Origin: Acidobacteriota bacterium | GTDB lineage: Bacteria; Zixibacteria; MSB-5A5; GN15; FEB-12 | DNA: 64,000 bases | NCBI GenBank assembly: GCA_035529075.1 | Contig: DATKXK010000010.1 | Coordinates: 353,401 to 417,400 of the forward strand | Direction: 5' to 3' | Shown here: positions 36,482 through 44,927 of the stretch, piece by piece | Numbering within the stretch: position 1 is the first letter of the stretch | How the letters are laid out: each line of letters begins with the position of its first letter | The notes under the pieces: generated by a model | Seen by the model: the letters and a program-made list of their open reading frames with translations, nothing else | The model's database searches: none | Told to the model about the DNA's origin: nothing | Made by a program: the position numbers and the translations under genes

Positions 36482-36510
36482 TTGCGTCTGCCGGGGGCGG
36501 CATCTAACTT
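36482..36510 (+). promoter_or_regulatory. promoter of tRNA-Leu
   Basis: TTGCGT (36482-36487), 17-bp spacer, TAACTT (36505-36510). The tRNA starts 18 nt further on. The same spacing (17, then 18) is kept in fragments C, D2, E and F, which shows that these were once working promoters. Confidence 0.85.
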
Positions 36511-36528
36511 ATTGACGCGACTCTGATT

Positions 36529-36614
36529 GCCGGAGTGGTGGAACAGGTAGACACCAGGGACTTAAAATCCCTTGCTTCGTAAGAGGCGTGCCGGTTCGAG
36601 TCCGGCCTCCGGCA
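36529..36614 (+). tRNA. tRNA-Leu (anticodon UAA)
   Basis: This 86-nt class II tRNA has acceptor stem GCCGGAG (36529-36535) / CTCCGGC (36607-36613), anticodon stem AGGGA/TCCCT, loop CTTAAAA with anticodon TAA at 36563-36565, a long variable arm (TGCTTCGTAAGAGGCG) and T arm GCCGG-TTCGAGT-CCGGC. CCA is not encoded. It decodes UUA and is the intact parent of the fragments at 20.8-33.1 kb. Confidence 0.97.
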
Positions 36615-36686
36615 TCTCCAATTATCCCCATTCGATATGTGACCATCCACACATAGCTGACTGCCCGCCAATCCATGATCGGGTGG

Positions 36687-36710
36687 CCCATCCGCTTGCG
36701 GTGGGTTTCT
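36687..36710 (+). terminator. terminator after tRNA-Leu
   Basis: Stem CCCAtCCGC / GCGGTGGG with a bulged T, followed by TTTCT. It lies 73 nt after the tRNA and is identical over about 30 bp to the hairpins in front of fragments A and B. Confidence 0.75.
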
Positions 36711-36925
36711 GACGAGATACTTGTCCTGAGACCGCAGTCGCTGTGCAATGCCTGCGCAATTGGTGAGTAAGCCACCAATATCGGGGCTTCTCAGGCGGGC
36801 AGTTTTTTCCGGAACGTCCCTAACCGCCAAAACCACACCGAATTAGGGATAATTCTGCGTCGGGCCTGCTATTTGATTAGTATCCCCCGCCACAGCAGCC
36901 CAAACAGATACAAACAGGAGCGTAT

Positions 36926-39238
36926 ATGTTCTGTCGATCGTGTAAGAGCGTTCTCAGCAGAATCCCGGCGGTCATAACCGGAATCATCCTGCTGGGGTTT
37001 GTCGCCGCTAACGTGCAGGCGAGCATCTCCGCTTCGAACGAAACCGCCAGTTCAGTCACCCTGACCTGGACGGCGGTCGGTGATGACGGCACCACCGGCA
37101 CTGCTACTTACTACGACGTCCGCTACGCCACGTTCCCCATCACCGACGCCAACTGGGATGCGGTCAGCCAGGCGGTCGGCGAGCCGGTCCCGCAACCGGT
37201 CGGGACTCCGGAGACGTTTACCGTCGAGTCGCTGGAGTCGGGCACGTTGTACTACTTCGCGATCAAGGTCGGTGACGAGATCCCCAACTGGTCCACGCTG
37301 TCGAACGTCGTCAGCAAGAGCACCCTTGATGAGACGGAGCCCCCGGCGGTCATTGCTGATTTGGACGGTTCCAGTCCCGACCCGACCAGCGTGGCGCTGA
37401 GCTGGACGGCTCCCGGCGATGACGGCACCAGCGGCACGGCGGCCGAGTACGACATCCGGTACGCGCTGGTGCCGATCACGGACGCCAACTGGGATGCCGC
37501 GACCGAAGTGAGCGGCGAGCCGACTCCCCAGGCGGCAGGCAGCGCCGAATCGTTCACGGTCGGTTCTCTGGGACCTAACACTACCTACTACTTCGCGATC
37601 AAGACGGCCGACGAGGTCCCTAACTGGTCCGGTCTTTCCAACGTGGCAAGCGTGACCACGCTGAACGAACAGACGGCTCCCGGCGTGATCGCCGACCTGG
37701 CGACCTCCAGTCCTACCCAGACTTCTCTCACCCTGACGTGGACCGCGCCCGGTGACGACGGTTACTCCGGCACGGCGTCATTGTACGACATCCGTTATGC
37801 GACTTTCGCAATCACTGACGCCAACTGGAACCTCGCCACCCACGCCGGCGGCGAGCCGACACCCGGTACGGCCGGGAGCGCCGAGACCTTTACTATCAGC
37901 AGCCTGAATCCCAGCGCCACGTACTATTTTGCGATCAGGACCGCCGACGAGGTGCCCAACTGGTCGGGCCTTTCGAACGTAGCCCAGGGGACGACCTCGG
38001 TGGAGACGGCCGCACCTGCGGCTATCGCGAACCTCGGAGCGGGCAACGAGACCGAGCACACCATGCGGCTGACGTGGACGGCTCCCGGTGACGACGCCAA
38101 CTCCGGGACCGCCTCGCAGTACGATATCCGCTACGCCACTGCCCCGATTACCGAAGCCACTTGGGACGCTGCTTCACAGGTCAGCGACGAGCCGACCCCG
38201 CGGGCGGCCGGGTCGCTCGAATCGTACACCGTGACGGGCCTGAATTCGGGAACGATGTACTACTTTGCAGTTAAGACCGCCGACGAGGTGCCGAACTGGT
38301 CGCCGTTGTCCAACGTCACCAGTCGCGCCACCGCTTCGGACCAGACACCGCCGGCCGGTATCGATGACCTCCAGGCCAGCACCGGCGGAACCGAAGGCGA
38401 AATCCTCCTTGGGTGGACCGCGCCGGGCGATAACGACAACGACGGTGCCGTGATGGGCTACCTTATCAAGTACGCCACCTGGCCCATCGACGAGCAAAGC
38501 TTTGATGCTGCCGCGTTTTGTGATTCCTTCCCCATCCCTCTGGCGGCAGGCCAGGCGCAGTCAATGAAGCTGTCCGGGTTAAATCCCGGACAGCTTTACC
38601 ATGTAGCCGTCAAGTCTTTCGACAACGCGGCTAACCTGTCGCCCATTTCCAACCCCGCCTCCGCCGTAGCCGGGTTTAACATCGTGGCCGGCACGGAAGA
38701 TCCTGCCGCGCTGGTATCGCCCCCGCCGGGAGCGGTCATGCCGATGTCGCGCCCGACCCTGACGATTGAAAACGTGTCGCTCGAAGCGGACGAACTTTAC
38801 CATTTCGAAGTCGCCGCCGATTCTACTTTCTTCGAACTGGCGGCCGGTGACTCAGTGGAGGAGCAGGAAGGACCTACGAGCTCGTGGAAAGTAAACTCAC
38901 GCCTTGCCGCCGACGTGACCTACTTCTGGCGGGTGGGCACCGATGACGGCGGGTACAGCGAAGTCTCGACCTTTACCGTCCTGCCGCAACCGCACCCGTA
39001 TCCGAACCCCTTCGCACTAACCGACGGTGACGCCGTTACTTTCACCGATCTGCCCGTGAACACGAACCTCGTCGTGACAACGGTGTCCGGTGACATCGTG
39101 CGCCAGTGGTCGAGCCTCGGCGGTGATGACGTCATCTGGGACGGCACCAACGAGTCCGGGCACGAGATCGGCTCCGGCATGTACCTCTGGTTTGTGGCCG
39201 ACGCCGGGTTGAAAGGCAAGTTGATGGTGGTCAGGTAA
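36926..39238 (+). CDS. secreted fibronectin-III repeat protein with FlgD-like C-terminus
   Basis: The 770-residue product has a signal peptide (AVITGIILLGFVAANVQA) and about five fibronectin type III modules, each with the lineage-specific pattern LTWTAPGDDGxSGTA followed by YDIRYATxPITxANWDAA and ending NWSGLSNV. After residue 590 comes an Ig-like segment (LVSPPPGAVMPMSRPTLTIE), then a FlgD-type C-terminal domain (YPNPFALTDGDAVTFTDLP, NESGHEIGSGMYLW), the usual end of secreted FCB proteins. The modules are nearly identical, so the gene can recombine internally. Probable role: extracellular adhesion or matrix. It lies just right of the tRNA-Leu terminator and is part of the normal chromosome by codon use. 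Confidence 0.85.
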   Translation: MFCRSCKSVLSRIPAVITGIILLGFVAANVQASISASNETASSVTLTWTAVGDDGTTGTATYYDVRYATFPITDANWDAVSQAVGEPVPQPVGTPETFTVESLESGTLYYFAIKVGDEIPNWSTLSNVVSKSTLDETEPPAVIADLDGSSPDPTSVALSWTAPGDDGTSGTAAEYDIRYALVPITDANWDAATEVSGEPTPQAAGSAESFTVGSLGPNTTYYFAIKTADEVPNWSGLSNVASVTTLNEQTAPGVIADLATSSPTQTSLTLTWTAPGDDGYSGTASLYDIRYATFAITDANWNLATHAGGEPTPGTAGSAETFTISSLNPSATYYFAIRTADEVPNWSGLSNVAQGTTSVETAAPAAIANLGAGNETEHTMRLTWTAPGDDANSGTASQYDIRYATAPITEATWDAASQVSDEPTPRAAGSLESYTVTGLNSGTMYYFAVKTADEVPNWSPLSNVTSRATASDQTPPAGIDDLQASTGGTEGEILLGWTAPGDNDNDGAVMGYLIKYATWPIDEQSFDAAAFCDSFPIPLAAGQAQSMKLSGLNPGQLYHVAVKSFDNAANLSPISNPASAVAGFNIVAGTEDPAALVSPPPGAVMPMSRPTLTIENVSLEADELYHFEVAADSTFFELAAGDSVEEQEGPTSSWKVNSRLAADVTYFWRVGTDDGGYSEVSTFTVLPQPHPYPNPFALTDGDAVTFTDLPVNTNLVVTTVSGDIVRQWSSLGGDDVIWDGTNESGHEIGSGMYLWFVADAGLKGKLMVVR

Positions 39239-39566
39239 CAACCGTCCGCTTCGTTCGTCCCCGCGCTCTGCGTAGTACCGTTTTCGATTCGCATCCCTCC
39301 CCATCAGGTTACATTCGCTCAGTATTATTCAGCAGAGTATTCCTCTGACATGGACTGTGTGCGTCCTTGTTATCACACACTGACTGTCAGAAACTGTCAG
39401 TGGCTAAATTCACATCTTAAACGTTGACGAATACGGCCTAATTTGCGACATTCTGTCAGGCATCGGGGCGGACAACAGGACAGACATCAGGGCAGACTTG
39501 ACGCGAATGCGTGCTGAGGAAGTGCTTGGCACCGGTCGGCGGTGCCGGCGAAGCCGGAGACGGTAC
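39239..39566. other. intergenic region with short direct repeats
   Basis: Two copies of ACTGTCAG lie ten bp apart (39383-39390 and 39393-39400), and a third CTGTCAG occurs near 39454. This could be an operator for the small gene pair that follows. No gene or terminator was recognised. Confidence 0.3.
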
Positions 39567-39812
39567 ATGAGCATATACACCGTGAGAGCAGAAAAGTGCT
39601 TTGAGGAAAACCTGCGCCTGTTCAGTGATCCAAACGCCGAACCGGAGAGGTTTAATCTAAACAGTGGGTTTCTCAATTTGGCGAACACTCTGTTCAGGAC
39701 GGAGTTGGGAGAATGTAGATATGGGGAAAACATGTTTCGTAATAGCGCCCATAGGCAAGGAGAAGTCGGACACGCGCAGGAGATCAGATCAGGTTTTCAA
39801 GTATATCATTGA
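39567..39812 (+). CDS. small protein overlapping the next gene (uncertain)
   Basis: ATG 39567 opens an 81-codon frame beginning MSIYTVRAEKCFEENLRLF and containing FNLNSGFLNLANTL, which has amphipathic helical character unlike the shadow frames around it. The last third overlaps the next gene and looks like non-coding reading, so the true protein may be shorter or disrupted by a frameshift near the overlap. Its position directly before a nucleotide-processing effector gene suggests a regulator or antitoxin-like partner; this is inference. Confidence 0.35.
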   Translation: MSIYTVRAEKCFEENLRLFSDPNAEPERFNLNSGFLNLANTLFRTELGECRYGENMFRNSAHRQGEVGHAQEIRSGFQVYH

Positions 39813-40458
39813 GCCGGCGGCGTCTGAGTGCGGCTACAAGGCGATGCGGGCCGATCAGATTTCAGAGCCTGGCCTGATAACCAGCCAAGTGATACAACAC
39901 ATCGTCGAAGACCCTCTCGTCATAGCGGACCTAACCGAACGGAACCCGAACGTGTTTTACGAGTTGGCATTGAGGCATGCGCTGAAAAAGCCGCTTGTCC
40001 AGATATCACAGAAGGACGAGCAGATACCGTTCGATGTGGCTACCATGAGGACTATTGCCATTGACCACCACGACCTGGACAGCGTGGAGCAGGCTAAGAA
40101 GGATCTGATAGGCCAGATTAAGACGGTCGAGGGGAGAGCCCCCGATAAGATCGACACTCCGATTTCCGTCGCCTTGGACCTACAACTGATGCGGCGAAGC
40201 GATGACTTGGTGCAACGTACGCTCGCCGAACTGGTGCGGTCCGTTTCAGAGTTGCGATCGGAGGTCGAGAGCATTCAGCGGCCTGTACCCTATCGGCCGT
40301 CTGCCGACTTAGCGAAGTCATTACAAAAGTATATGGATTATTTTGAACTTGCGAAAGCGACGCGGCCTCGCAGTACAAAAGACAATGATGTTGCGACGAC
40401 AATCCAGGAGATTATAGAACGCGGACGCGACCCATCCGGTGAGACAGACTCGGACTGA
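39721..40458 (+). CDS. TIR-like / nucleoside deoxyribosyltransferase-fold protein
   Basis: The 245-residue protein starts at ATG 39721 (MGKTCFVIAPIGKE) behind GGGAG. Its first 120 residues follow the nucleoside 2-deoxyribosyltransferase/TIR-like flavodoxin fold: CFVIAPIGKEKSDTR, PLVIADLTERNPNVFYELAL with the conserved glutamate in FYEL, and LRHALKKPLVQI. Proteins of this group act on nucleosides or NAD+ and are often effectors in defence systems. The C-terminal 110 residues are helical, partly coiled coil, and may mediate oligomerisation. A long hairpin follows the stop codon. Confidence 0.6.
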   Translation: MGKTCFVIAPIGKEKSDTRRRSDQVFKYIIEPAASECGYKAMRADQISEPGLITSQVIQHIVEDPLVIADLTERNPNVFYELALRHALKKPLVQISQKDEQIPFDVATMRTIAIDHHDLDSVEQAKKDLIGQIKTVEGRAPDKIDTPISVALDLQLMRRSDDLVQRTLAELVRSVSELRSEVESIQRPVPYRPSADLAKSLQKYMDYFELAKATRPRSTKDNDVATTIQEIIERGRDPSGETDSD

Positions 40459-40465
40459 AGTGATC

Positions 40466-40551
40466 TGAGAAACCCGACAGAGTCACCCTTGGACTCAGCT
40501 TCCTTGCATCGCCTTTAAGGGTGATGGGGGGATTGGGCGTCGGGTTTCTCA
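40466..40551 (+). ncRNA. nested long hairpin (structured RNA or complex terminator)
   Basis: A perfect 13-bp outer stem, TGAGAAACCCGAC (40466-40478) with GTCGGGTTTCTCA (40539-40551), encloses a second 7-bp stem CACCCTT (40484-40490) / AAGGGTG (40517-40523). CTTTATATATA follows. The simple outer stem with its T-rich tail would end transcription of the preceding gene, but the nested 86-nt fold is larger than needed for that. Confidence 0.45.
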
Positions 40552-40695
40552 CTTTATATATACGGCCGACTGCAAACCCGCCCGGGCACAGCTTCTACGT
40601 TGACATTCCCGCCCGTATTTGACATATATACACGCCTGTAACCCTCGTTGAGTCAAAGCCGTCCGTGTCGCCGGCTGTCAGGCAGGAGCGAAGCC

Positions 40696-41574
40696 ATGCC
40701 GTCGGGTTGTCAGTCCGAAGTCGGGAAGATCGACAGAATTCTCGTCAAGCATCCCCGGGACGCGTTCGTATCACGACAAAATATCGACGCCCAATGGAGG
40801 GACCTGCACTATTCCGGCGCTCCCGACTACGACAGGGCGCTGCGGGAGTACGAGACATTTGTCGAACTCCTGGCCGGGGTGACGCCGCATATCGACTACC
40901 TGCCCGCGAGCGACGAGACGGGACTTGACTCGATCTACGCGCGTGACGCCGTGGTCGTGACCGACGCGGGAGCCATCCTGTGCAACATGGGCAAGGAGGC
41001 GCGCCGCGGGGAACCTTCCGCCTCCGGTGAATACCTCAGGCAGGCCGGTTTTCCGGTACTGGGCGCCATCACCGGCGAAGGACGGCTGGAGGGAGGCGAT
41101 CTCATCTGGCTGGAGCCGAGGACTCTCGTGGTGGGACGGGGGTATCGGACGAACGACGAGGGCATCCGCCAACTGAAGGACCTGACCTCTGATCTGGTCG
41201 ACGAATTCGTTGTCGTGCCGCTGCCGCACTGGAAAGGGCCGGCCGGCGTGTTCCACCTGATGTCAATGATCAGTCCGGTTGATCGCGACCTGGCTGTAGT
41301 CTATCCCAGGCTTCTTCCCGTTCCGTTCCGGGAGTTTCTGGCTGAGCGGGGGATAGAGTTCGTGGAGGTGCCGGATTCGGAATATCCCGGTATGGCCTGC
41401 AATGTTCTGGCGGTCGCCCCGCGCAAGTGCCTCGCACTCTCCGGTAACCCGCTTACGCGGCGCCTGCTCGAAGAGAAAGGTGCCGAAGTGTGGGTGTACG
41501 ACGGCGATGAGATCTCCAGAAAAGGGGCCGGCGGCCCGACCTGCCTGACCAGGCCACTCCTGCGAAGCTGGTGA
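40696..41574 (+). CDS. amidinotransferase / DDAH-like hydrolase
   Basis: The 292-residue protein starts at ATG 40696 after CAGGAG. It has the catalytic framework of the arginine deiminase/dimethylarginine dimethylaminohydrolase superfamily: YARDAVVVTDAGAI, LEGGDLIWLE with the substrate-binding Glu-Asp, the histidine in FHLMSMISPV, and the nucleophilic cysteine in GGPTCLTRPL at the C-terminus. Such enzymes hydrolyse guanidino compounds (for example methylated arginine to citrulline). The exact substrate cannot be read from the sequence. The gene stands alone. Confidence 0.85.
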   Translation: MPSGCQSEVGKIDRILVKHPRDAFVSRQNIDAQWRDLHYSGAPDYDRALREYETFVELLAGVTPHIDYLPASDETGLDSIYARDAVVVTDAGAILCNMGKEARRGEPSASGEYLRQAGFPVLGAITGEGRLEGGDLIWLEPRTLVVGRGYRTNDEGIRQLKDLTSDLVDEFVVVPLPHWKGPAGVFHLMSMISPVDRDLAVVYPRLLPVPFREFLAERGIEFVEVPDSEYPGMACNVLAVAPRKCLALSGNPLTRRLLEEKGAEVWVYDGDEISRKGAGGPTCLTRPLLRSW

Positions 41575-41637
41575 GCATGCTCCTGTCAGCGCTGCACGAA
41601 TACTGAACCGGAAGGCTGCCGGTCAGCGGGCACGCGG

Positions 41638-42108
41638 TTATCGGGGTTTCTCCTGAATGATTCTGAGGTAAGTAGCGATCTGGCCGCGGTGGTGAATTTC
41701 GTGGTCGAGATTGCCCCGCATGATGATCCACCAGGCTGTAACTTCGGCGCCAAACCGTTCATCATAGATCTTCTCCGAGAGATCGCCCTCCGACAAACCG
41801 GCGAGCATGTCAGCCCGCTGCTGCCCGGTCTGCTCCAGGGCCTCAAGCAACCGCAGGTACCGGGAGCGGTTCTCGACGTCGGCAAGCCCGGCTTTTCCGC
41901 GAGTGGGTGTGAGGTCCTTCAGCCGCAGCATACTGAACAGCCATTTGTCGGCGTCGCAAAGGTGCTGCGCGAGGTCGGCGAAGCTCATGGCCTCGGGAGT
42001 GGGACGCCAGTTCTCCATGCCGTCGGGAACGGTTCGCAGTCGCTTGAGACTGGATTCGCGCACTGCTCGTGAGAATTCGGCGAGTGTTTCTCCGCCGGTG
42101 GTATCCAT
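41638..42108 (-). CDS. DinB-family protein
   Basis: The 156-residue protein is a four-helix DinB/YfiT-like bundle. The metal-binding histidines are present in AQHLCDAD and NLDHEIHHRGQIATYL. Members of this family are thiol transferases or damage-inducible hydrolases of mostly unknown substrate. It lies 34 bp upstream of the FAD-linked oxidase gene on the same strand, so the two may be co-transcribed. Confidence 0.85.
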   Translation of the reverse strand: MDTTGGETLAEFSRAVRESSLKRLRTVPDGMENWRPTPEAMSFADLAQHLCDADKWLFSMLRLKDLTPTRGKAGLADVENRSRYLRLLEALEQTGQQRADMLAGLSEGDLSEKIYDERFGAEVTAWWIIMRGNLDHEIHHRGQIATYLRIIQEKPR

Positions 42109-42142
42109 GGGAGTCCTTATCGGGTCGCGGGAGCCTGAGGCT

Positions 42143-43504
42143 TTACATGTCGAATATTTTGCCCGGGTTCAGGATATTCCTCGGATCGAACTGTCTCTTG
42201 ATGCCGCGCATGAGGTCGACCGCCGCACCGTGTTCCTTGGCGAACAGGTCTTTGTGGCCCAGTCCAATGCCGTGTTCGCCGGAGATACTGCCTTCCAGTT
42301 GGATCGCTTTCTCGACTATCATGTGGTTGATGTCGCAGGCGGTGGCCCATTCGTCTTCGTCGTCCCTCCGTGCGAGCATAAGCGCGTGCAGCAGGCCGAG
42401 ACCTACGTGGCCGAACGTGAACATCGTAATTCCGCGTTCATCTCCGAGGCGGTGACAATATTCCACCATCTCGGGCAGTCTCGATATGGGGAAGGCGACG
42501 TCGTTGCGGATAACGGTGTACCCGGGCTCAAAGTGCTTGACGGCGTCGGTAACCCAGTGGCGGATCTCCCACGGGCGGTGGTCGCCGGCCAGTTCGAGCT
42601 TCTCAGCGCCGAACTCAGAGCAGATTTCTTCGGCCAGGGAGTTGTTCGATTCCAGTGCCGGACGCGGGCCGTGGAACTCCAGGAACAGAGTCGGCACTTC
42701 TTCCAGGCCGTAATCTTTCAGGCGGTTGAGGGCTTTCGTAATGCGCCGGTCCAGGAACTCCACGGCGGCCAGGTCCAGTCCGTAGCGATACATCTCCGAC
42801 ACGGCGCGAGCCGCATCCGTCTCGGTCGGGAACTTGAAGGCAGTCTGCAACCGGTCTTCCGGTATACCGGCGAGCCGGATTGTCACGGCGGATATGATCG
42901 CCAGGGTTCCCTCGGACCCGGCCACAAGATCGACAAGGCTGTAACCGCTGGACCGCTTGGAGGCACGGTTCCCCAGCTTGAGAACGTCACCCGTCCCGGT
43001 GACAACCTCCAGGGCCAGCACGTACTGGCGGGTACCTCCATACTTGACCGAGTAGACGCCGCTGGCGTTGGTGGCGACCATCCCGCCGACCGTGGCGACG
43101 TCACCGGAACCTCCCGGGGAGGGTGGGAAGAAAAGTCCCTCGCGCTTGAGGTGCTCGTTAAGATCGTCATAGACGATGCCGGGTTCGACCCGGACCTGGA
43201 GATCCTCGGGCCAGAAATCGAGGACCCGGTTCATGCGGCTGAGGTCCAGAACGATACCGTCGGCCAGGGGGATGGTGGAGCCTTCCAGCGCGCTGCCTGC
43301 CCCGCGAGTCGTGATCGGCGTGCCGCCGGCGCAGCATAGCTTCACAACCCCGGCGATATCTGCCGTGCTCATGGCCCAGACGACGGCCAGCGGAGTCACG
43401 CCGGGCAGCGTGGATTCATCCTCGGCCGCTACGGCAAGCTGGTCGGGCTGCGTGGAAACCTGCTCGGGCGGCAAAATCCGGCAAAGCTCGTCTATGATGC
43501 TCAT
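42143..43504 (-). CDS. FAD-linked oxidase (GlcD / D-lactate dehydrogenase family)
   Basis: The 453-residue protein has the PP-loop FAD-binding signature (TPITTRGAGSALEGSTIP and PPSPGGSGDVATVGGMVATN) and the C-terminal FAD-oxidase domain ending KRQFDPRNILNPGKIFDM. The family oxidises 2-hydroxy acids such as D-lactate or glycolate, passing electrons to quinone or a partner Fe-S subunit. No glcE/glcF-type partner is adjacent, which favours a single-subunit D-lactate dehydrogenase. It is one of three minus-strand genes at 41.6-44.9 kb. Confidence 0.9.
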   Translation of the reverse strand: MSIIDELCRILPPEQVSTQPDQLAVAAEDESTLPGVTPLAVVWAMSTADIAGVVKLCCAGGTPITTRGAGSALEGSTIPLADGIVLDLSRMNRVLDFWPEDLQVRVEPGIVYDDLNEHLKREGLFFPPSPGGSGDVATVGGMVATNASGVYSVKYGGTRQYVLALEVVTGTGDVLKLGNRASKRSSGYSLVDLVAGSEGTLAIISAVTIRLAGIPEDRLQTAFKFPTETDAARAVSEMYRYGLDLAAVEFLDRRITKALNRLKDYGLEEVPTLFLEFHGPRPALESNNSLAEEICSEFGAEKLELAGDHRPWEIRHWVTDAVKHFEPGYTVIRNDVAFPISRLPEMVEYCHRLGDERGITMFTFGHVGLGLLHALMLARRDDEDEWATACDINHMIVEKAIQLEGSISGEHGIGLGHKDLFAKEHGAAVDLMRGIKRQFDPRNILNPGKIFDM

Positions 43505-43535
43505 TGGTTATCGACGTCACGCCGAATGCCGGCGG

Positions 43536-44927
43536 CTACCTCTGGGCCTCCCACATGGGATCCCACGGTGGTATGGGAATCGGCTTTAGCTCCAGCTTCC
43601 TCATGTCTTCATCGGTCAGAAGGCCTTTCGGCACGGCAAGCGTGTAGACGTAAGTATCAAACCAGCCGTCGTACATGTACCACATTCCATCATCACCGCG
43701 TTCGGTCCCCCAGCTGTTCTGCACGAGCCACTTGACGGGCTCGCCGCTCGCGGAAGTATCAACGCCCATCAGCACCATGGCATGGTTGGGGGTGCTTTCC
43801 CGGTACGCGAGCCGTTCGGCCTTGGTCATGGGGAAGTCGATGCCGAACACGCGGTCGTACTCGTAAATGCCGGTCATGAGCAGCGCAGAATCGCTGTAAC
43901 GCTCCTTGCCGACGTCGCAGGAAAAGTAAATCGCCTGGCTGTCAAGAAGGGCCGCCACGGCGTACTGCTTCAGCTTCTCAATCGGCAGGTTCAAGTGAAC
44001 CAGGTCCTCGGACTCATATATGTTGCGGCTGTCCTGGAGTTGGTACATGCGGTCAAGAGGCTTGGTCGGATCGTTCATCAGGACCGCGTATTCAGGCAGC
44101 TCGGCGCCGATATACTGGTCGCGGAACGACGCCGGCGTGTACGCCGATGTCGCCAGCAGAGTGGTGTCTTTCGTCTCGGCCCGGTAGGTAAACTCGGCCG
44201 GAGGCTCGCCGTAGTGGACTGCCAGGAGGGTATATATCTCGCCGAGCATGGCTTCCTTGTGCTTCCTCAGTTCGTCGACGCTCTTGCCGGCCTCGTGCAT
44301 CTGGCGAAGTTCGGAGGCGCAGCGACGCAGCTTGACACTGGCCAGTTGGTTGATCGTCCCGGTCTTTGACGACTGTATCGTCTCCGGCATGGCCGATTTC
44401 GGCACTACGCCGTGCTTCCGGATCAGGGCCGTTACATATTGCCAGTAACCGCCGTCGCCAAACGGAGAGCGCAGGAGAATCACGAGGCGACGATCATCAA
44501 TTGGCTTGTCACGGTATGTGATCATCTGCTCCAGGAACGTGTTGGCTTTCTCCATCTTGTCCCAGAAGGCCAGGTAGGACTGTGAGAACTCGAAGGAGGA
44601 GAGCTCAAGCCTCTTCATCACCGCCGGGGCGAAGACGTTTAATCCCGCGAACAGCCAGCATCGACCGGAACTCTTCTGGTTGGTGATCCCGGCACCCTTG
44701 AGTTTAAGGGAGAAGTACGTGTCATGGTGGACGAGTTTTTCGCGATTCAGCGCCAGGGCGGAAACATCGTTGTTGGTGACGGCGTTTACGACGGCCTTGC
44801 GGTCAGCCGAGTCCCGAAACTCCGATTGAAGGCGACCGACAAGGTCGTCGGTGAGCTGCCCGTCGCTGCCGGCGGCCGCAAAATCGGCAGTCAGAAGCAG
44901 AGTAAGGAAAATGGCCAGGGCTCGCAT
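43536..44927 (-). CDS. secreted C1-family aminopeptidase (bleomycin hydrolase/PepC-like)
   Basis: The 463-residue product has a signal peptide (LAIFLTLLLTADFAAA) and the papain-like triad: C90 in QKSSGRCWLFAG, His in TPNHAMVLMGV and Asn in VQNSWGTE. The large insertion between Cys and His is typical of bleomycin hydrolase/PepC, which assemble as hexamers and trim peptides. Cytoplasmic homologues lack a signal peptide, so this one works outside the cytoplasm. The gene ends 31 bp before the FAD oxidase start. Confidence 0.9.
   Translation of the reverse strand: MRALAIFLTLLLTADFAAAGSDGQLTDDLVGRLQSEFRDSADRKAVVNAVTNNDVSALALNREKLVHHDTYFSLKLKGAGITNQKSSGRCWLFAGLNVFAPAVMKRLELSSFEFSQSYLAFWDKMEKANTFLEQMITYRDKPIDDRRLVILLRSPFGDGGYWQYVTALIRKHGVVPKSAMPETIQSSKTGTINQLASVKLRRCASELRQMHEAGKSVDELRKHKEAMLGEIYTLLAVHYGEPPAEFTYRAETKDTTLLATSAYTPASFRDQYIGAELPEYAVLMNDPTKPLDRMYQLQDSRNIYESEDLVHLNLPIEKLKQYAVAALLDSQAIYFSCDVGKERYSDSALLMTGIYEYDRVFGIDFPMTKAERLAYRESTPNHAMVLMGVDTSASGEPVKWLVQNSWGTERGDDGMWYMYDGWFDTYVYTLAVPKGLLTDEDMRKLELKPIPIPPWDPMWEAQR

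Noticed and set aside
20755-36620. CRISPR array suggested by regularly repeated units
   Set aside because: Unit spacing is kilobases and the repeat is a tRNA promoter/5' half; no short spacer pattern or cas gene is present.
20755-36620. Integrase or transposase gene for the modules
   Set aside because: I checked each module's coding frames; none shows a tyrosine or serine recombinase or DDE motif.
39383-39400. ACTGTCAG direct repeats as an attachment site
   Set aside because: Only 8 bp and with no matching copy at another boundary; an operator is the simpler reading.
41807-43339. 510-codon plus-strand frame opposite the FAD-linked oxidase and DinB genes
   Set aside because: Both opposite-strand genes have clear family motifs; this frame has none.
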